DNA of 64,000 bases from Escarpia spicata. Lineage: Eukaryota; Annelida; Polychaeta; Sabellida; Siboglinidae. The position numbers and the translations under genes were made by a program. Positions within the stretch are counted from its first letter, which is position 1. Each line of letters opens with the position of its first letter. The stretch covers positions 50,609,713 to 50,673,712 of the forward strand of contig OZ023206.1 in assembly GCA_963995525.1 (NCBI GenBank), given 5' to 3'. The notes under the pieces were generated by a model. That model searched no databases, was not told the origin of the DNA, and saw only the letters and a program-made list of their open reading frames with translations. Shown one piece after another: positions 11,530-23,269 of this stretch.

Positions 11530-13560
11530 AACAGGCTAAGCATAAACAACAGAGTGTATAGAACAGTGTGGCAGACTTGGAAAAGTGTATTTTGAAGAAA
11601 CAGGAAATATTAATTTGTAACAAATATTTACAGAATAATCGTAATAAAAATCATACGATACGTTTACATTCGAGTCGACAAACTGATAAAAATAAAATGT
11701 ATGGTAGGAAAACAAAAGAATATGTAATATAAGGGACGGGAGACTCCTATTGAGACTAATTATAGTCGATGTCGTAGGAGCCACTCTGAAAGGCAATTTC
11801 ATCGATTATTTATCTTTAGTACAATTGGTGTATTACTACAAAATAAATGTACATTATGTGATATTACGTCTTATATATATTATATATTGCACTTCCTAAA
11901 TACACAAACGTACAAACAGCTGGTTTTTAAATTAAGTAATCTATAACAAAAGAGGCTCAGTCAGCCAAATATATCAATATTACATATATAGCAGTTTTGG
12001 ATTGTACACTGTTCAGCAAGAGTATTCAGACAGTAAAGCTTGGAATATGTTGCAAAGGGATATAAACTGTGAGTGGTGATCTTGTTCTTTATTAAATCTG
12101 TTGCATTATTTATTGTATGTGGCAAACTATACCTGAGGCTTCGTTTAGCTAATTCATATAAGTTGCGAAAAATGTTGCTTTGAATTAATGGTAAGTTTTA
12201 CAGATACTGGTAGCTTATTGTGTGAATATTTATGGAATAGTTTTAATTAGTGAACATTTAGAAGACGTTCTACGTTTAGTAATACAAGACTTCAGTGCAA
12301 TGGTGTGAACGATATATTTACTTACTTCTGTTTTTATTGGTGTCATATATATAGCCCCAGGCCGTTAAACCATAATTTAGATGTGACAATATCAGAGATT
12401 TGTATGTATATATTCAGAGGTAACAATCGTTTAAGTACATTTAGGGTACCTATAGTCCTGGAGCTTCTATTTTAGATTTTCTCGATATGAATTTGCCTAT
12501 TTAATTATCCATTAAAGCACTTAGTTCTAGGAAATTGAACTTATCTACTCTATCACTGTTTGTGTTATATATTTGTAGATTTAATTGGTTTATCAGAATT
12601 AATGTTTATCCTAGCTGCTTTGAAAATTATATATTTTGATTCGTTTACATTTGTTGACTAGAAATTCCACATTTTCATTGTTTTGATATTGTACAAGAGA
12701 ATCTAGAGTACTTGACAGGGTCACCAGCATGCATAACACAGTGAATTTTGGACTAGATTAGGCAAAGTCATTAATGTAGACGAAGAATAACAAAGGGCAT
12801 AGAATTGATCCTTGGGGTGTGCCTGTTGAGATATTAAGCATTTCAGATTGGGTTTCTTCAATGTCTTAAATCGTTTTTTAATAGATCTGGGGCTACTCGT
12901 TTTATGCAATAAAAGTCAACTGATCTATTAATATTGAGTAGTCCAGGGTATCAACGGTTTTTGAAAGTATTTATAGGTATTTCCTTACTATCCATACCTG
13001 TCAATATTGTATCAATTAATTCAAGAGCGGCAAATTCAGTTGAATGATCCTTTCTAAATCCATATTGGTTATTGTACATCAGTTTATGTCTTAACGAAAG
13101 ATTCAAGCTCGTTATAAATAACTGTTTTGATTCCTTTTGAAATTGCAGGTAAGATTGATATTGGTCTGTAGTTGCAGTATGTGGTATCGTTCCCTTTTGA
13201 TTAATTAGTATTACTTTGGCTATTTTGAGTTTATCGGCAAAGGTATCAAAAGTTAATATTTGGTTTGTGATTAAAGTTACAAAATTAATCAAAACAGTTT
13301 TAGTTGACGTTAATAGTCGCGAGGAAACACCATCAAATCTGCAGCTGATCATCAATTGTTTTAGATATTGCTTCTTCATTAATAAGTTGAAAATTAAATA
13401 CATTGTTATGTTGTCCATTAAAATATGTATGAACGTTTTATTGGTAGTGTTGTATTTGGGTGGCTAAATTTGGGCTAATATTGGTAAAATATAAATTGAA
13501 TGTGTTTGCAATTGATGAATTAAATATGTTTGCAATTAAGAGGATGAAGCGGACTGGAAA
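11530..13560 (-). pseudogene. CR1/Jockey-superfamily LINE, RT to 3' end, inactive
   Basis: Read on the minus strand, 13418-12951 carries RT fingers ('TLITNQILTFDTFADKLKIA', 'YNNQYGFRKDHSTEFAALEL'), the last of these near 13073-13015. Near 12835-12770 is 'GTPQGSILCPLLFFVYINDF'. The expected YADD box is replaced by 'CMLVTLSSTL', so it is catalytically dead. Decayed C-terminal text follows to about 12000. A 3'-UTR hairpin lies at 11742-11773. The block B counterpart (55990-57124) lacks everything after about 57124. The frame is broken throughout. Confidence 0.75.
11735..11780 (-). other. LINE 3'-UTR hairpin
   Basis: On the plus strand 'gactcctat' (11742-11750) faces 'gtaggagcc', with an inner 'gacta/tagtc' stem. 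The same two-stem layout with different bases lies at 35005-35042 and a homologous form lies at 49905-49952. Some LINE RTs recognise 3'-UTR structures, so a role in priming is possible but inferred. Confidence 0.55.
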
Positions 13561-13664
13561 TTGTGTGAAATAAGTGGCCACTACCCAATATGGTTAAACA
13601 GGCATAATCAAAGTAATGGTATAATTTTTAAATATCAATAACACCACTCTACTACTATCAGTAC

Positions 13665-14605
13665 AAACAGCGGCGCCCCTCAAGATTGTGTGAGTTAACC
13701 AGCACTTTTCTCTGTGTACACAAATGACTGCAGGCCAGTTGACAACTCTATCAGAAAGGACCATATTCTCAAATATGCTGATGATAAGGCCCTATTTGGT
13801 TTGATAAAAGAAGATAACCACCTGATCTATAAGAAGGAAGTTCAAAACCTGGTTTCGTGAAGCGATTCGAACTTTCTCCACCTTAACACCAAGAAAACGA
13901 AGGAATTTATTATTGACTTCCGTAACATTCAGTCCGACTCGCCTCCACTAGTCATCAAAGGAGAGGTAGTAGAGAGAGTTCCTTCATATTCCTACCTAGG
14001 CATCGAAATCTCCAACCGGCTCGAGTGGACTCTGAACACCCTGCGCAGCCAGAAAAAGTGCTGCCAAAGGAACTATTTTGTGACGAAGCTCAGAAAATTC
14101 AATGTGTGTAGGACAATTAATCGTCTGTTCTACCAGTCCCATCCCACCCACTGCACAAGTTCTATTCTGTTGCTTAATCTGGCTATAGGTACCTATCGGA
14201 AGGGGCACGAACCAACAGGTATCGAAACAACTTCCTGCCAACCTCCATCCGGCTGCTGAATGTGAGGTCTAGGAGAGGGAAGTGAACGGGGATGGTGGAG
14301 CGATTACAATGGTGGAAACTTGGATTCAGACAGTTCGCATTATCCGGTCAGTCAGTAAAACTGTGGGGTGACGCTACCAAGTATGGATGAACTCTATGAA
14401 GCATCGGAGACTAAGACTGTGACTAACATTGTTGTGTACTCTATTATGATTTATTAACACTGTGATAGTAATGTCATGATTGACCAATATGTACATCACT
14501 AAACTTAATCAGCTTTAAATATACTAATATTTTGTAGTTAAAGTGTGAATTTTTACCACATGAATTTCCATGTGTGAACAAATAAAAGTTATTGTATTGT
14601 ATTGT
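13665..14605 (+). pseudogene. Rex/CR1-like LINE fragment with (TATTG)n 3' tail
   Basis: RT motifs run on the plus strand: a decayed 'APQDCVS' box (about 13672), then 'HILKYADDKALFGLIKEDN' (about 13760, catalytic aspartates intact), 'NTKKTKEFIIDFR', 'YSYLGIEISNRLEW', 'KCCQRNYFVTKLRKFNV' and 'INRLFYQS'. The 3' end is an 'ttattgtattgtattg' pentanucleotide tail at about 14590-14605. The endonuclease and the first RT motifs are missing. It lies between two pieces of a different, minus-strand LINE. Confidence 0.75.
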
Positions 14606-14624
14606 TTTTTAAATAGATTTTGCG

Positions 14625-14970
14625 TAGATCTAGGGCTACTCCTTTTACGCTACAAAACTATAACTAATTTATTCATACTGAGTGGTCCAGGGTATCAAAT
14701 ACTTTTGAAAGGCCCAGGTAAATATTTATAGGTATTTCCTTATTATCCATAGTTGTTAATATCGTATCAATTAATTTCAGAGCGGCAAATTCAGTTGAAT
14801 GATCCGTTCTAAATCCATAATGAATATCACACATAACATTATGTCTTTTAAAGACAGATTTAAGCTTGTTATAAATAACTGTTTTGATTAATTTTGAAAT
14901 TGCAGATAAGATTGGTATTGGTCTGTAGTTGCAAAATAGGTTAACATCACCATTTAAAAAAAAACAATAT
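14625..14970 (-). pseudogene. LINE RT fragment, duplicate piece 1
   Basis: A minus-strand copy of the RT-finger region also present at 12951-13420 (the 'aggtatttccttattatcca' and 'caaattcagttgaatgatcc' blocks). Frames are broken. It ends at an A-rich junction at about 14955-14970 where a second copy begins. Confidence 0.7.
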
Positions 14971-14974
14971 ATAA

Positions 14975-15600
14975 AGGTATTTCCTTATTATACATACTTG
15001 TCAATATCGTATCAATTAATTTGAGAGCGGCAAATTCTAAATCCATAATGAATATCGTACATAACATTATGAATTTTAAAGAAAGATTCAAACTTGTTAT
15101 AAATCATTGTTTTGATTTTTGAAATTGCAGGTAAGATTGATATTGGTCTGTAGTTGCAAAATAGGGTAACATCCCCGTTTTAAAAATTGGTATTACTTTG
15201 GCTGTTTTGAGTTTATCGGGAAAGATACTCGAAGTCAATATTTGGCTTGCGATTAAAGTTAGACTTAATCAAAATAGGTTTAGCTGACTTTAATAGTCGT
15301 GAGGAAATACCGTCACATCTGCAGCTTGTCTTTAGATGCATATCACCAATTGTTTTAGATATGGCTTCTTCATTAATAAGTTGAAAATTAAATACATTGT
15401 TATGTTGTCCATTAAGGTAATGTCTGAACGTTTTATTGGTAGTGTTGCATTTGGTTGGCTAAATTTGGGCTAATATTGGTAAAATATTAATTAAATATGT
15501 TTGCAATTGATGAATTAAATATGTTTGCAATTGAGAGGGTGGAGCGGACAGGAATGTGGTTAAAAAGGCAGAATTGAAGTATGGGTATAGTTTTAAAATG
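14975..15600 (-). pseudogene. LINE RT fragment, duplicate piece 2 and flank
   Basis: Repeats the same RT-finger segment again (14975-15180) and continues through 'ggctgttttgagtttatcgg' to the flank 'gagagggtggagcgga', which matches 13550 and, inverted, 55985. The segment now exists three times between 12.9 and 15.6 kb, which points to tandem duplication as well as insertion. Confidence 0.7.
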
Positions 15601-16790
15601 ATCATACTTACATATATGTAAATAAAAATAAACTAATAATAGAGGCTATGCAGATTAATCCAAATCACTCAGGTGCATACAAATGTTATAATACTACTAA
15701 AACGTCCTCACCTATTCCTCGCCCTTTTACTATAGAAGTACAACATATATTTATTCACTGACAATTTTACTATAATAATGATTGTATAGTACCATATAAA
15801 TTATTTTATATTATTATAAGTTGTGTCGGGCTTTAGTATGAAGCATGAACTATATTTGGATTTATTAATATTAGACAGCGCTGTAGAAAGACTTGTACGA
15901 TCTCTATGTATTATACATTATAAAACTGAACAGGTCACAGTATTATGTTTGGTCATAGACATGCTGCTCAAAATAATTATAACTTTGATTTATAATAGTT
16001 TGTATAACTTTTCATAGTACTGATTAGAACAATTATATATATTGTTGAAATTTGAAATTATATATTGCATTGCTATTTTAATGTTGAGATTACTTGGGTA
16101 TATAATGTTATTATATTTTTTTGTGTTTAGGCAATGAAATTATGGTAGATGTGGTCATAGTGGTAGGTTTGTTTACTCTCCACGAATTCTTTCTGCTTGC
16201 TTGATATTGACACTAAAGTCTTATATATATACACCATCAGTCAGATATATCAGTCACTACTCAAATGCTGGGGCATTGGAGTATGAATGTCCAACAAGAT
16301 GTATATATTTATATACAGTTTGAAAATGATTTTTTCAGTAATGCAAAATATGGCAGCACCAATATATAACATATAATTATATCAGCGATGTTGATGAAAA
16401 CACACTCCATATTTCACTGTTTTCACAAAACAGCTGATAATACGTGTTGTCATTAGCACAGGAAAGATGCAATGTCAATGGTCCCGCAAATTCTGTTGTG
16501 AGTCACACAACGAGGCTATTCAAACCAGCTATAATGAATTTTGCAAATATCCTCATTTTAATAAATGTGTATTTGCTATTAAAAATAAGAGCTTCTTTCA
16601 AAACAACCTCTGTATTGACTGTAAGGATTGGTCTGATCTGAAAATCAGATCAATCTATTGTATAGACTATAGTCAGTGTTTCAGAATTTAATAATTTTAC
16701 CCAGGCCAGGCAATTTTTCTTATTTTTTTTCAAAACATCATATTCATTATAATTATGTTTGAATGGCACAAGTAAACCACAATTGTTGCT
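15601..16790. other. No gene; part of block A
   Basis: Non-coding on both strands as far as I can see. Pieces match 55200-55900 inverted (for example 'cacgaattctttctgc' falls inside the block, and the 'aacgaggctattcaaac' word at 16510 reappears inverted near 55350). The open frames 15823-16017 and 16444-16641 have no family resemblance. Confidence 0.55.
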
Positions 16791-16794
16791 TACT

Positions 16795-17215
16795 ATCCAA
16801 ACACGCCGCACATGTGTGAGTGTGCCACTGGATCTCCGGATGAATCACCCATTTATCGCTCAAATGAAAATAATAGTAACACCAAAAACTCACCCCACTA
16901 ACAGATTCGAGTAATGTGATGGGTTGCCATGTAAAGATTAACGACAGTATTATACCTTTTATACACTGACCAACCCTATTTCTAAATTATACGTGTTAGC
17001 CCAAGAACGAGCTGTGCGATTGTGAAGTCGACGCCTATAAAATGCTTGTACATGGCCTTGATCATCTACGCAACGTGGCGCCACCGTTTGTGTCGACTAA
17101 TATAACCAGACTCCGTAACGTAGAGCCACCCCTGGGCGCAATCGCAACCACAAGGTTTCATTTCCCCCCAGAGGAGGTGTAGCGAAAAATCTTAGTGCTG
17201 AAAAATACTGTCGCA
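16795..17215. repeat. Dispersed repeat R2, copy 1
   Basis: Shares 'cagattcgagtaatgtgat', 'tgtgaagtcgacgcctat' and 'gtggcgccaccgttt' with 44500-44790 (same orientation) and with 54640-55030 (inverted). Its first part also matches about 34760-34830. It is non-coding, and its ends are not defined. Confidence 0.7.
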
Positions 17216-17583
17216 CCGACCCTTAATGGGCATGTCCGCAAGTAGAAGTTCGTTGTGTAAAGAAATGTGTTGTCCTCTTCTAAATAAATTAATCTAATCG
17301 CGGTCGTCAAGCTTTATTATGAATATTAGCATGCGATTGAATGGGTATAAAAGTATTAGAAAGTTGTTCATTTGAGACATTTGAAAGAAGGATACATGGG
17401 GAAATATTTATACATGCTAGCCAACTGATGTGTTGTAAATTGTATTCTGCACAAACAACCTACAAACAGCCAAAACACATATTTGGTGCAAAATAATTTA
17501 GATTTGTTTAAAATTTGTGAAAATATTTTACCAAAAAATAATATAAGTGTTCTTTTAAACATATAACATAACACACACACATA

Positions 17584-17586
<3 letters not shown>

Positions 17587-17675
<89 letters not shown>
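17587..17675. repeat. (CA)n microsatellite
   Basis: An essentially pure CA/TG dinucleotide run of about 89 bp, preceded by a few imperfect units from 17571 and followed directly by a TA-rich run. Confidence 0.95.
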
Positions 17676-17676
<1 letters not shown>

Positions 17677-17685
17677 CTATATATA

Positions 17686-17735
<50 letters not shown>

Positions 17736-17815
17736 TACACATATATATATATATATTTTTTAAGTAACTTTAAACGTATATATATATACATATATATATA
17801 TACATATAAATATAC
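17676..17815. repeat. (TA)n-rich stretch
   Basis: Mostly alternating TA with a short non-repetitive interruption at about 17757-17776. No coding. Confidence 0.85.
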
Positions 17816-18083
17816 TTATACATACATACATACATACATGCATAAATGCATTCATACATACGTACATACGTACATGCGTACATGCGTACTGCGTACATGC
17901 GTACATGCGTACATGCGTACACGCGTACACGCGTACACACGTACACACGTACACACGTACACACGTACACACGTACACACGTGCACACGTGCATTCGTGC
18001 ATACGTGCATACGTGCATCCGTGCATACGTGCATACGTGCATACGTGCATACATACACACATACATACATACAAACATACATA
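17816..18083. repeat. 8-bp array built from GTAC and ACGT palindromes
   Basis: Successive blocks of octamers drift along the array: 'gcgtacat', then 'gcgtacac', then 'acgtacac', then 'acgtgcac' and 'atacgtgc', ending in 'acatacat'. Many overlapping open frames on both strands arise from this and are not genes. The block sits between R2 and R1. Confidence 0.9.
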
Positions 18084-18084
18084 C

Positions 18085-19700
18085 ATTTTTATCGGCAGGA
18101 TTTTTCGCTACAGAGGTAGCCAGACTCTGGTCATGCGCTCTAACTGTTGATAAGTTCAACTCCGCCCACTCGATAGGTTTTTGACGCTCTTTTTCAATTA
18201 TTGCATGTTATACATTTATGTCGTTTTCTGGTACCTCGTACGACGTATTGACTTATTAGTAACCATGTGAGCGAACCATTCTAGCCGTCATGTTTTCTTA
18301 GGATCTGAGTAGTTGATATTCGTAAGTTGAAATTGCATGATGCGAGAGAACGGAAATTTTCGAGAAATATCATTTAAGCGCTATCACATTCTCTATCAAC
18401 TTTAGAATCTAAGGTTTAAAAAGAAAAAAGCACAACACTTTTAGTTATCAATTTGGCAAGTGTATTGTAGGCATTTCCCCTAAATCGTACTGGCGCGGCG
18501 TTTCCTATTTTCGAAAATAGACGCTGTTTTCACGTGGTTGACACTAGCCACGTTGTATATGCCGTACTATGCAAACTGAAATTACACAGTGTATTTGTAA
18601 TTTTCATTAATAATTGTGACGGACGAAATCCGAAAAAAAGTTGCGTAGCTGTCAATTTCATCAAATCTAGCTGGCAGCCCTAGGGTAGTTCTGCGGAATC
18701 GATACTTCTACACCAAAACGTAGCAGTAATATATGTTAATTCGCATGTTAGTTCTATTATTTTAATTATATATATATATATATATATGCATTAAGCAGAG
18801 GGCATATGATTGGAAAAAGTAATCTAATTAAGTATTTATTACTGCTTTCCATTGGAAACTGATTTGAAATAAACAACATGTTAAACGTATAATATACAAA
18901 TACTAATAGCAAAATACAATATTAAACATTCCCATACAACTGCCGAAACTGAAATGTTTGCGTAACAAATGTTGTGCCATTTAATGCTGTATTGAGGAAT
19001 ATTAAAGATTGACACACATTTCAATTACTTGTGTTAACGCAATTACAGTAGCCGAGGAGTAACGATAGGAATAAAACGACCCCAAAGCACCTAAAGATTC
19101 ATTTTGGTAAAAGCCCTTCGCAGCAGGTATATATCACATCGTTATGTTATGTAATTTTACCAAGTATTCAAAGAATGTAACAGATTTTAAAATGAGCACA
19201 ATTATAGTTACATTTAAAACTATCAGTACTCACCCTTTTATAAAGAGAACAAGACAAATACTTAAAAGTTACATACGCTTTACGTTTGGCCGGGTGGATT
19301 TAAATTGTCCCAGTGGATAACAATATATATGGATTGTTCATATATAAGTATATATTCCATAATGGTGCATTCTTTTAAGCCATGTTTTATACAAGTAAAA
19401 ATGATCGCGCAATCGTATTAGTGGTTTTGTTTGATCATGCATCAATTACACATATGTATGCAACGGCACAATTAATATTTATAAAATTGTAAAGTGTATA
19501 TTTTGGTAATATTATTATATAGTTGCAGAACACATGTGATGATTAGGTTTGTCTTTGGTATTTAGTAATATTTAAAAACTGTGCTAGAAACGTGATAAAT
19601 GCATAGTAATAACGTCTCAGATGTAGAGTGCCTTCACCAAGAAGGCTGTTCAGTCAAACAAATTCAGGTATCATACATGGACTACTCAGGGGACAAAGGC
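18085..19700. repeat. Dispersed repeat R1, copy 2
   Basis: Same-orientation match of 4470-6240, from the 'caggatttttcgctac' start to the 'caccaagaaggctgttcag' end. Non-coding. It directly follows the 8-bp array. Confidence 0.75.
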
Positions 19701-19710
19701 ATTGATCTAG

Positions 19711-19829
19711 TTTCTTGCAATACATCGTGACCTTCATCATGCAGAGAGTAAATGGCCAACGATGCATACCAGACATCCCTATTTGAAGGAGGCGGCCATG
19801 TATGTCAAGGGGATAGAACGTAAAGGCAA
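19711..19829 (+). other. Possible short exon-like open stretch
   Basis: About 40 open codons, with 'HRDLHHAESKWPTMHTRHPY' followed by 'LKEAAMYVKGIERKGK', between an 'ag' at 19710 and a 'gt' at 19830. I do not recognise a family and no partner exon is evident. It may be chance. Confidence 0.15.
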
Positions 19830-20090
19830 GTATTTAATGCCACATTTTCATCATTTTCGTGCAGCTATCATGACGTTATTTATATAGTGAAATTACTATT
19901 TGTGTTAAATATTTTACATCATGTAATTTATTTTGCAATGTATTTTTTGGTGGAGTTTATTTCTTTGTTTAATACAGTACCGTAATTTTGGTGGGACTGT
20001 TCGGTTGCTTATATGTGCTAACAAGTTGTTAACTGTACTGTGGCTAAATTGATGTCATTTTATATCAACAAGATGGCACACATAGATGTA

Positions 20091-20415
20091 GTAGTTGTCG
20101 AGCACAGTGACTAGGGCGTCCAACTGTCAACCGAGAGAACCCGGGTTCCAATCGTGTGCTGCCGTGTCGAACCTTCGGCAAGTTTATTCCCTCTACATTG
20201 CTTCAGTTCAATTAGCTGTATGAATGATCACCTGGCTATAGACGGTGATGGGTATTTGTGTACCAACAGTTTTTGAACATTAATTGTTGCGTGGCTGGAT
20301 GCTTCCCAAAGAAGTCGAGCTAATGTTCAAATGAACAGGTATGCCAGGGAGTAAGGCATAAAGCGCATTGAACTGTCCTGAATACTGGATATTGCGCTAT
20401 ATAAGCACTTATTTT
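20091..20415 (+). mobile_element. tRNA-derived SINE
   Basis: The head resembles a tRNA with pol III boxes: a box A-like 'gagcacagtgactaggg' (about 20100-20116) and a box B-like 'gggttccaatc' (20143-20153). An unrelated body follows. The tail 'attgcgctatataagcac' (about 20391-20408) is of a kind seen in many animal SINEs and is followed by an A-rich end. It does not fold as a complete tRNA, so it is not called a tRNA gene. Confidence 0.65.
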
Positions 20416-21080
20416 CGAAAAAACATGTCCAACTTAAAAAGCATATAACATTGCATAACAACTATTTGTATGGGACAAGAAAGCTAATCTCTAACATAAT
20501 CTTCAAGCGACTTTCTTCCAAACTAGTTTTAACACAGATTGCAAAGTCACTGATATATTAAACAAATAAGTTAACAAACATCATCACAATATCTCAGAAA
20601 ATATTAATACAAACCCGTAACACATATAATATAACATTGCCATTCAAACACAAACTTCCAGACTTTCTGGAACAGCAGCTGAAAGTGACCGACATAACTG
20701 CCAGCACAACGAACGACCCTACTGTGGACATCCTCCTCCTCACACTCCACGTCGGACTCAACGTTCTGTCCGAATGATCATGGGACAAGGTGCTAGGACC
20801 TGGTTGACATGTACTCGACAACCCAACAAAAAGTCAATCAAAATGTGCTTGTTCATATTTTGTAACAATTACAACTTACTCTTGAAGGCAAGAAATGGAG
20901 CTCCACGAATTGGATATAAATCCGATGACAGACTTGATGAAGCAGCTACGCCTGGTCGTGCTGAAGGTGGGATCACGTCCATTACTGCAAGCAGTTGAGC
21001 TTACATCGTCTGGCCGTCTTCTTCCACTGCCATAAACAAATATTTTGCTATACCAAAAACGACATAATTGTTGATTTTTG
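20416..21080. other. No recognisable gene
   Basis: Several short overlapping frames on both strands (20594-20821, 20774-20998, 20894-21030) show no recognisable domain. Composition is a little less A+T-rich around 20640-21000, so an unrecognised exon or element piece is possible. Confidence 0.35.
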
Positions 21081-21690
21081 TCATACGTGCACTGCAATGT
21101 GTTGTCACCAACAGACATGAATAATGTACTGTCATATATGCACTGCAAAGTATTTTCACCAATTGACAATGGTAATTTATTGTCATTCATCTACTATGTT
21201 TTGTCACCAACTGACATTGATAATTTACTGCAATAATGTCACATGTCCACAGCATTGCGCTGTCACCAAAGGACAGTGATACTGTACTGTTATACGTCCA
21301 CTGCAATGTGTTGTCAACAATTGTCAATGGTAATTTATTGTCATTTACTATGTTTTTTCACCAACTGACATTGATAATGTGCTGTCAAACGTGCACTGCA
21401 ATGTGTTGTCACCAACTGACAGTGATAAAGTACTGTCATACGTGCACTGCACTGTGCTGTCACCAACAGGCACGAATAATGTGTTGTCACATGTCCACTG
21501 TAATGTGTTGTCGCTAACTGACAGTAACAATGCACTGTCAAATGTGCACTGCAATGTGTTGTCACCAACAGACAGTGATCATGTACTGTCACAAATACAA
21601 TGTAATGTGCCGTCACCAACAGACATGGATGATGTATTGTCAAACATCCGCTGCAAAATATTGTCAACATTTAACAATGGTAATAATAAA
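21080..21690. repeat. 51-bp tandem repeat, about 12 copies
   Basis: Units follow the pattern 'tgttgtcaccaactgacagt' + 'gataatgtactgtca' + 'acgtgcactgcaa'. Because 51 is divisible by three, several frames on both strands stay open with a 17-residue periodicity (for example plus 21379-21771). These frames are best seen as satellite artefacts. Confidence 0.85.
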
Positions 21691-22420
21691 AAAAAAATAT
21701 TTATTGTCATTCATCTACTATTATGTTTTGTCACATATTTTTTTCTGGAATATAATGCCACCAATTTCTGACCCGGGTAGGAATGAATCGGGATTTCGAC
21801 ATATTATACATTAGGCAAAACAATGAAAGCCTTAGATACCAGTTAGCAGTGGAGGTAAGATTTACTTGTTCATAAATTAATTAATGCAAACCTTGCTTTG
21901 TTGACATATAATAAACCTTATCCACCACATTAAACGTTATAATAACACACATTATTATAATATATTATGTAAACAATAAATAATAGAGCATAATAATATT
22001 TATGCAATAACCAACACAAGCCCATTGTAGTTTGAGATTTGAAATTGGCCAAAGGATGACGTTTTTTATTGGAAAGTGGATTGCTTCTAATGCAGCCACT
22101 TTGGGCATAAAGATAGTAGGAATGTGATGTCTAACATGCAAACCTGATGGGAAACTGAACCCTTGTACAGCCCCATCAAAGTTTCTCAGGCACCCATTCC
22201 TACAACACGACGACAATATACAGACATACATTATTAGTCGCTATAGAGGTATAAAACCACTGTGAATATAAACCTAAGCAAACAATACAAACATTCCACC
22301 ACCAATAGACACATGCAATTACAAAAAGGTGGGGCCATTCCGCCACAAGGTCAACAAGAGGAACCTGTGACCACCTCACCGTATGAAACATCAAACCTTT
22401 GACCCAAGATACTTATGCAA
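21691..22420. other. No clear gene downstream of the recombinase relic
   Basis: The minus frames 22231-21965 and 22394-22200 are open but unrecognised. They could be the C-terminal tail or 3' region of the tyrosine-recombinase element. Confidence 0.3.
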
Positions 22421-22429
22421 GTCGGATAT

Positions 22430-23205
22430 ACTTCCTAAAAACATCCGTTGTGCACCTGCTTGCTTCCCTGATTTGTGCGTCAGATTTCACTCACAAAGCT
22501 GCTGCTGTAGCTGCACCAATGCGAAGACTGTGACCTTTAAATAAACTAGTTTGGTAGCCACAAAAGGTGAGGAGCCGTTTAAAGGACACGTCAAATTCAC
22601 ACCGCAGCATAGGCGAACCATCCGTCTACACAATCAGGATACCCTGTACTGGGCCCCTGGCATGAATGAATTCCCTTACCACCGCTGCTTGGTGGATGAC
22701 AGAACCTTGTAAGCATTCAGCCCTTACCTGCAGATATTGTGGGCCTTGTCGTGCACTATGCTTAAAACGACCAAAGGACACTGTAATAAGGTCACCAGAT
22801 AGCATAACATGTCTTAAATGTAAACAGCTTTGAACACTGCACCTTGCCCTCGATACCATTTCTCTTATTCGCAGGTATGCTCTAAATGCAAGGACCATCA
22901 CGGCCCGTTGCATAGTACATTTGTACTGTAAAGAGAACACATTTGAGAGAGCTTGTACTAAGCGAGTGAGGATGGGTAGTGTGTGACAGGCAAGCGGACA
23001 TCACGCAAAGACCCAACATTTCGTGCAATAACTTGTGAACACTCAAACTAGTAGTTGGATCGGGAAACCCATTAATCTTGTGGAATGATGCCAATGCTGA
23101 AACGATATATGCTGGGGCTAACCCTCCAGCATGCATGTGTGTCACAAAAAGCATAATCATTTCCACCGAGATTGGCAGACAAGGATACATGCTCAGTGAC
23201 TAAAA
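22430..23205 (-). pseudogene. Tyrosine recombinase domain (Crypton/Ngaro-type), frame-broken
   Basis: Read on the minus strand, the frame starting at 23190 has a SAM-like N-terminal core-binding region ('GGLAPAYIVSALASFHKIN', 'DPTTSLSVHKLLHEMLG'). After a frameshift, 22940-22626 supplies the catalytic half: 'MVLAFRAYLRIREMVSRA' with the first arginine region. A third stretch near 22545-22500 contains 'GHSLRIGAATAAA', the H-x-x-R box, and about 22440 has 'FRKYIRLA' with the likely nucleophilic tyrosine. All landmarks of a tyrosine recombinase are present in order, but stops and shifts separate them. The SGNH-hydrolase relic upstream on the same strand (26950-26310) may belong to the same element, as in Ngaro-like retrotransposons; no RT was found between them. 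Confidence 0.7.
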
Positions 23206-23269
23206 AAACACAACCAACTTACCCATGCCCGCTCATAACAAGACTTAAAGATTCCCCATAGCTGACTGG

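Noticed and set aside
13996..14241. Minus-strand 81-codon frame
   Set aside because: Antisense of the Rex-like LINE, whose conserved motifs are on the plus strand.
17555..18184. Many overlapping frames rich in Cys-Val, Tyr-Ile, His-Thr or Arg-Thr
   Set aside because: Translations of CA, TA and octamer repeats on both strands, not genes.
20095..20165. Possible tRNA gene
   Set aside because: Pol III boxes are present but no full cloverleaf, and the sequence continues into a SINE body and tail.
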